Source: a virus. Taken from it: 64,000 nucleotides of DNA. Location of the stretch: IMG/VR virus record IMGVR_UViG_3300009008_000024, positions 16,802 through 80,801 of that record. One strand, written 5' to 3'. The position numbers and the translations under genes were made by a program. Every line of letters starts with the position of its first letter. Positions within the stretch are counted from its first letter, which is position 1. The notes below the pieces were generated by a model. It was not told the origin of the DNA. It searched no databases and worked only from the letters and a program-made list of their open reading frames with translations. Shown piece after piece: positions 63,681 to 64,000 of the stretch.

Positions 63681-63869
63681 ATGTTATTTAGTGATATTGC
63701 AACAGCAAAAGTGATGCCATATGAGAAGGCAGAGAGAATCGCAGAAGCGAACAACAAAGACGATCCAGAATGGGAATACATCGTGGAAAGGATAGTTTAT
63801 AATAAGCACTACCCAACCGCAGTTATTCGTGTACATGATGAAGATGGTCGTTGTTTGGGTTGGTTGTAA
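63681..63869 (+). CDS. Small unknown protein
   Basis: 62 residues, GGGAGGCGGG upstream. A helix (YEKAERIAEANNKDDP) followed by EYIVERIVYN and AVIRVHDEDGRCLGWL, which looks like a small alpha/beta fold. Confidence 0.6.
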   Translation: MLFSDIATAKVMPYEKAERIAEANNKDDPEWEYIVERIVYNKHYPTAVIRVHDEDGRCLGWL

Positions 63870-63899
63870 AAAAAGAGAAGAAAGAAAGGAAAAAGTATA

Positions 63900-64000
63900 A
63901 TGAAAAAAGGCGATAAAGTATGGTTCACCGATCCAGATGAAGATTTATCTAGTGGGTGGTATAATGTAGATTATATTTGTGGAGAGGTGTATTCTCTTAG
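63900..64000 (+). CDS. Small protein, 3' partial
   Basis: AAAGGAAAAAG precedes the ATG. MKKGDKVWFTDPDEDLSSGW is followed by YNVDYICGEVYSL and runs off the window. The GDKVWFTDPDE start is typical of small phage proteins with an SH3-like barrel. Confidence 0.6.
   Translation, partial: MKKGDKVWFTDPDEDLSSGWYNVDYICGEVYSL

Noticed and set aside
1-64000. Lysogeny module, integrase, attachment site or insertion sequence
   Set aside because: No integrase, transposase, repressor or long inverted repeats were found; the gene set is that of a lytic phage. Absence is limited to this window.

Overview
The window is 64 kb of a large tailed phage with a contractile (T4-like, myovirus) tail. Every gene I can support, about 95 protein genes and four tRNA genes, lies on the plus strand. 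Genes are tightly packed, with many ATGA-type overlaps and almost no free DNA. The first gene is cut at its 5' end and the last at its 3' end. No integrase, repressor or other lysogeny gene is visible, and the terminase, portal and capsid genes must lie outside the window.

Layout. (1) 1-15.6 kb: neck and tail assembly: gp13/gp14/gp15-like neck and terminator proteins, a very large tail sheath, tail tube, a gp26-like baseplate protein, a tape measure, a LysM baseplate protein and large structural proteins of unknown role. (2) 15.6-20.3 kb: a compact family-A DNA polymerase, a protein with the layout of the FtsZ/tubulin superfamily, an L,D-transpeptidase-like protein with a possible capsid-targeting leader, and an M15 peptidase. 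(3) 20.3-37.6 kb: replication and nucleotide metabolism: single-stranded DNA-binding protein, UvsX/RecA, 5'-3' exonuclease, DnaB-type helicase, B12-dependent (class II) ribonucleotide reductase, GroES-like protein, ThyX, a nucleotidyltransferase-like protein, Hsp20, a complete DnaE-type polymerase with an intact PHP motif, two DNA methyltransferases, a ParB-like protein, dUTPase, and tRNA-Glu, -Leu, -Ile(UAU) and -Gly. (4) 37.6-50 kb: a GroEL chaperonin, a sigma-region-4-like small protein, an acidic internal-protein candidate, glutaredoxin, a MopE-type repeat plus von Willebrand A (VWA) lipoprotein, a VanY-like peptidase and small membrane proteins that may serve lysis. (5) 50-54 kb: a cassette of MoxR-like AAA+ ATPase, small HExxH protein and DUF2201/VWA protein, preceded by a zinc-knuckle protein. 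(6) 54-64 kb: dozens of small early-type genes, a D12-class adenine methylase, a possible PD-(D/E)XK nuclease and a second HExGH protein.

Regulation. At least nine strong host-type promoters (TTGACA or TTGACT, 17 bp, then TATAAT-like) stand before replication and small-gene clusters, which implies early transcription by a host sigma-70-type polymerase. A different motif, ACTAnTTATT/A, recurs at the heads of structural, chaperonin and lipoprotein units and is a candidate late promoter. Three good intrinsic terminators and one weaker one separate units.

Host. Lipoprotein signals, periplasmic peptidoglycan enzymes and an L,D-transpeptidase suggest a Gram-negative host. The MopE-type repeats are best known from Deltaproteobacteria-like groups and methanotrophs, which is only a weak hint. 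The overall gene complement resembles that of marine T4-like phages.
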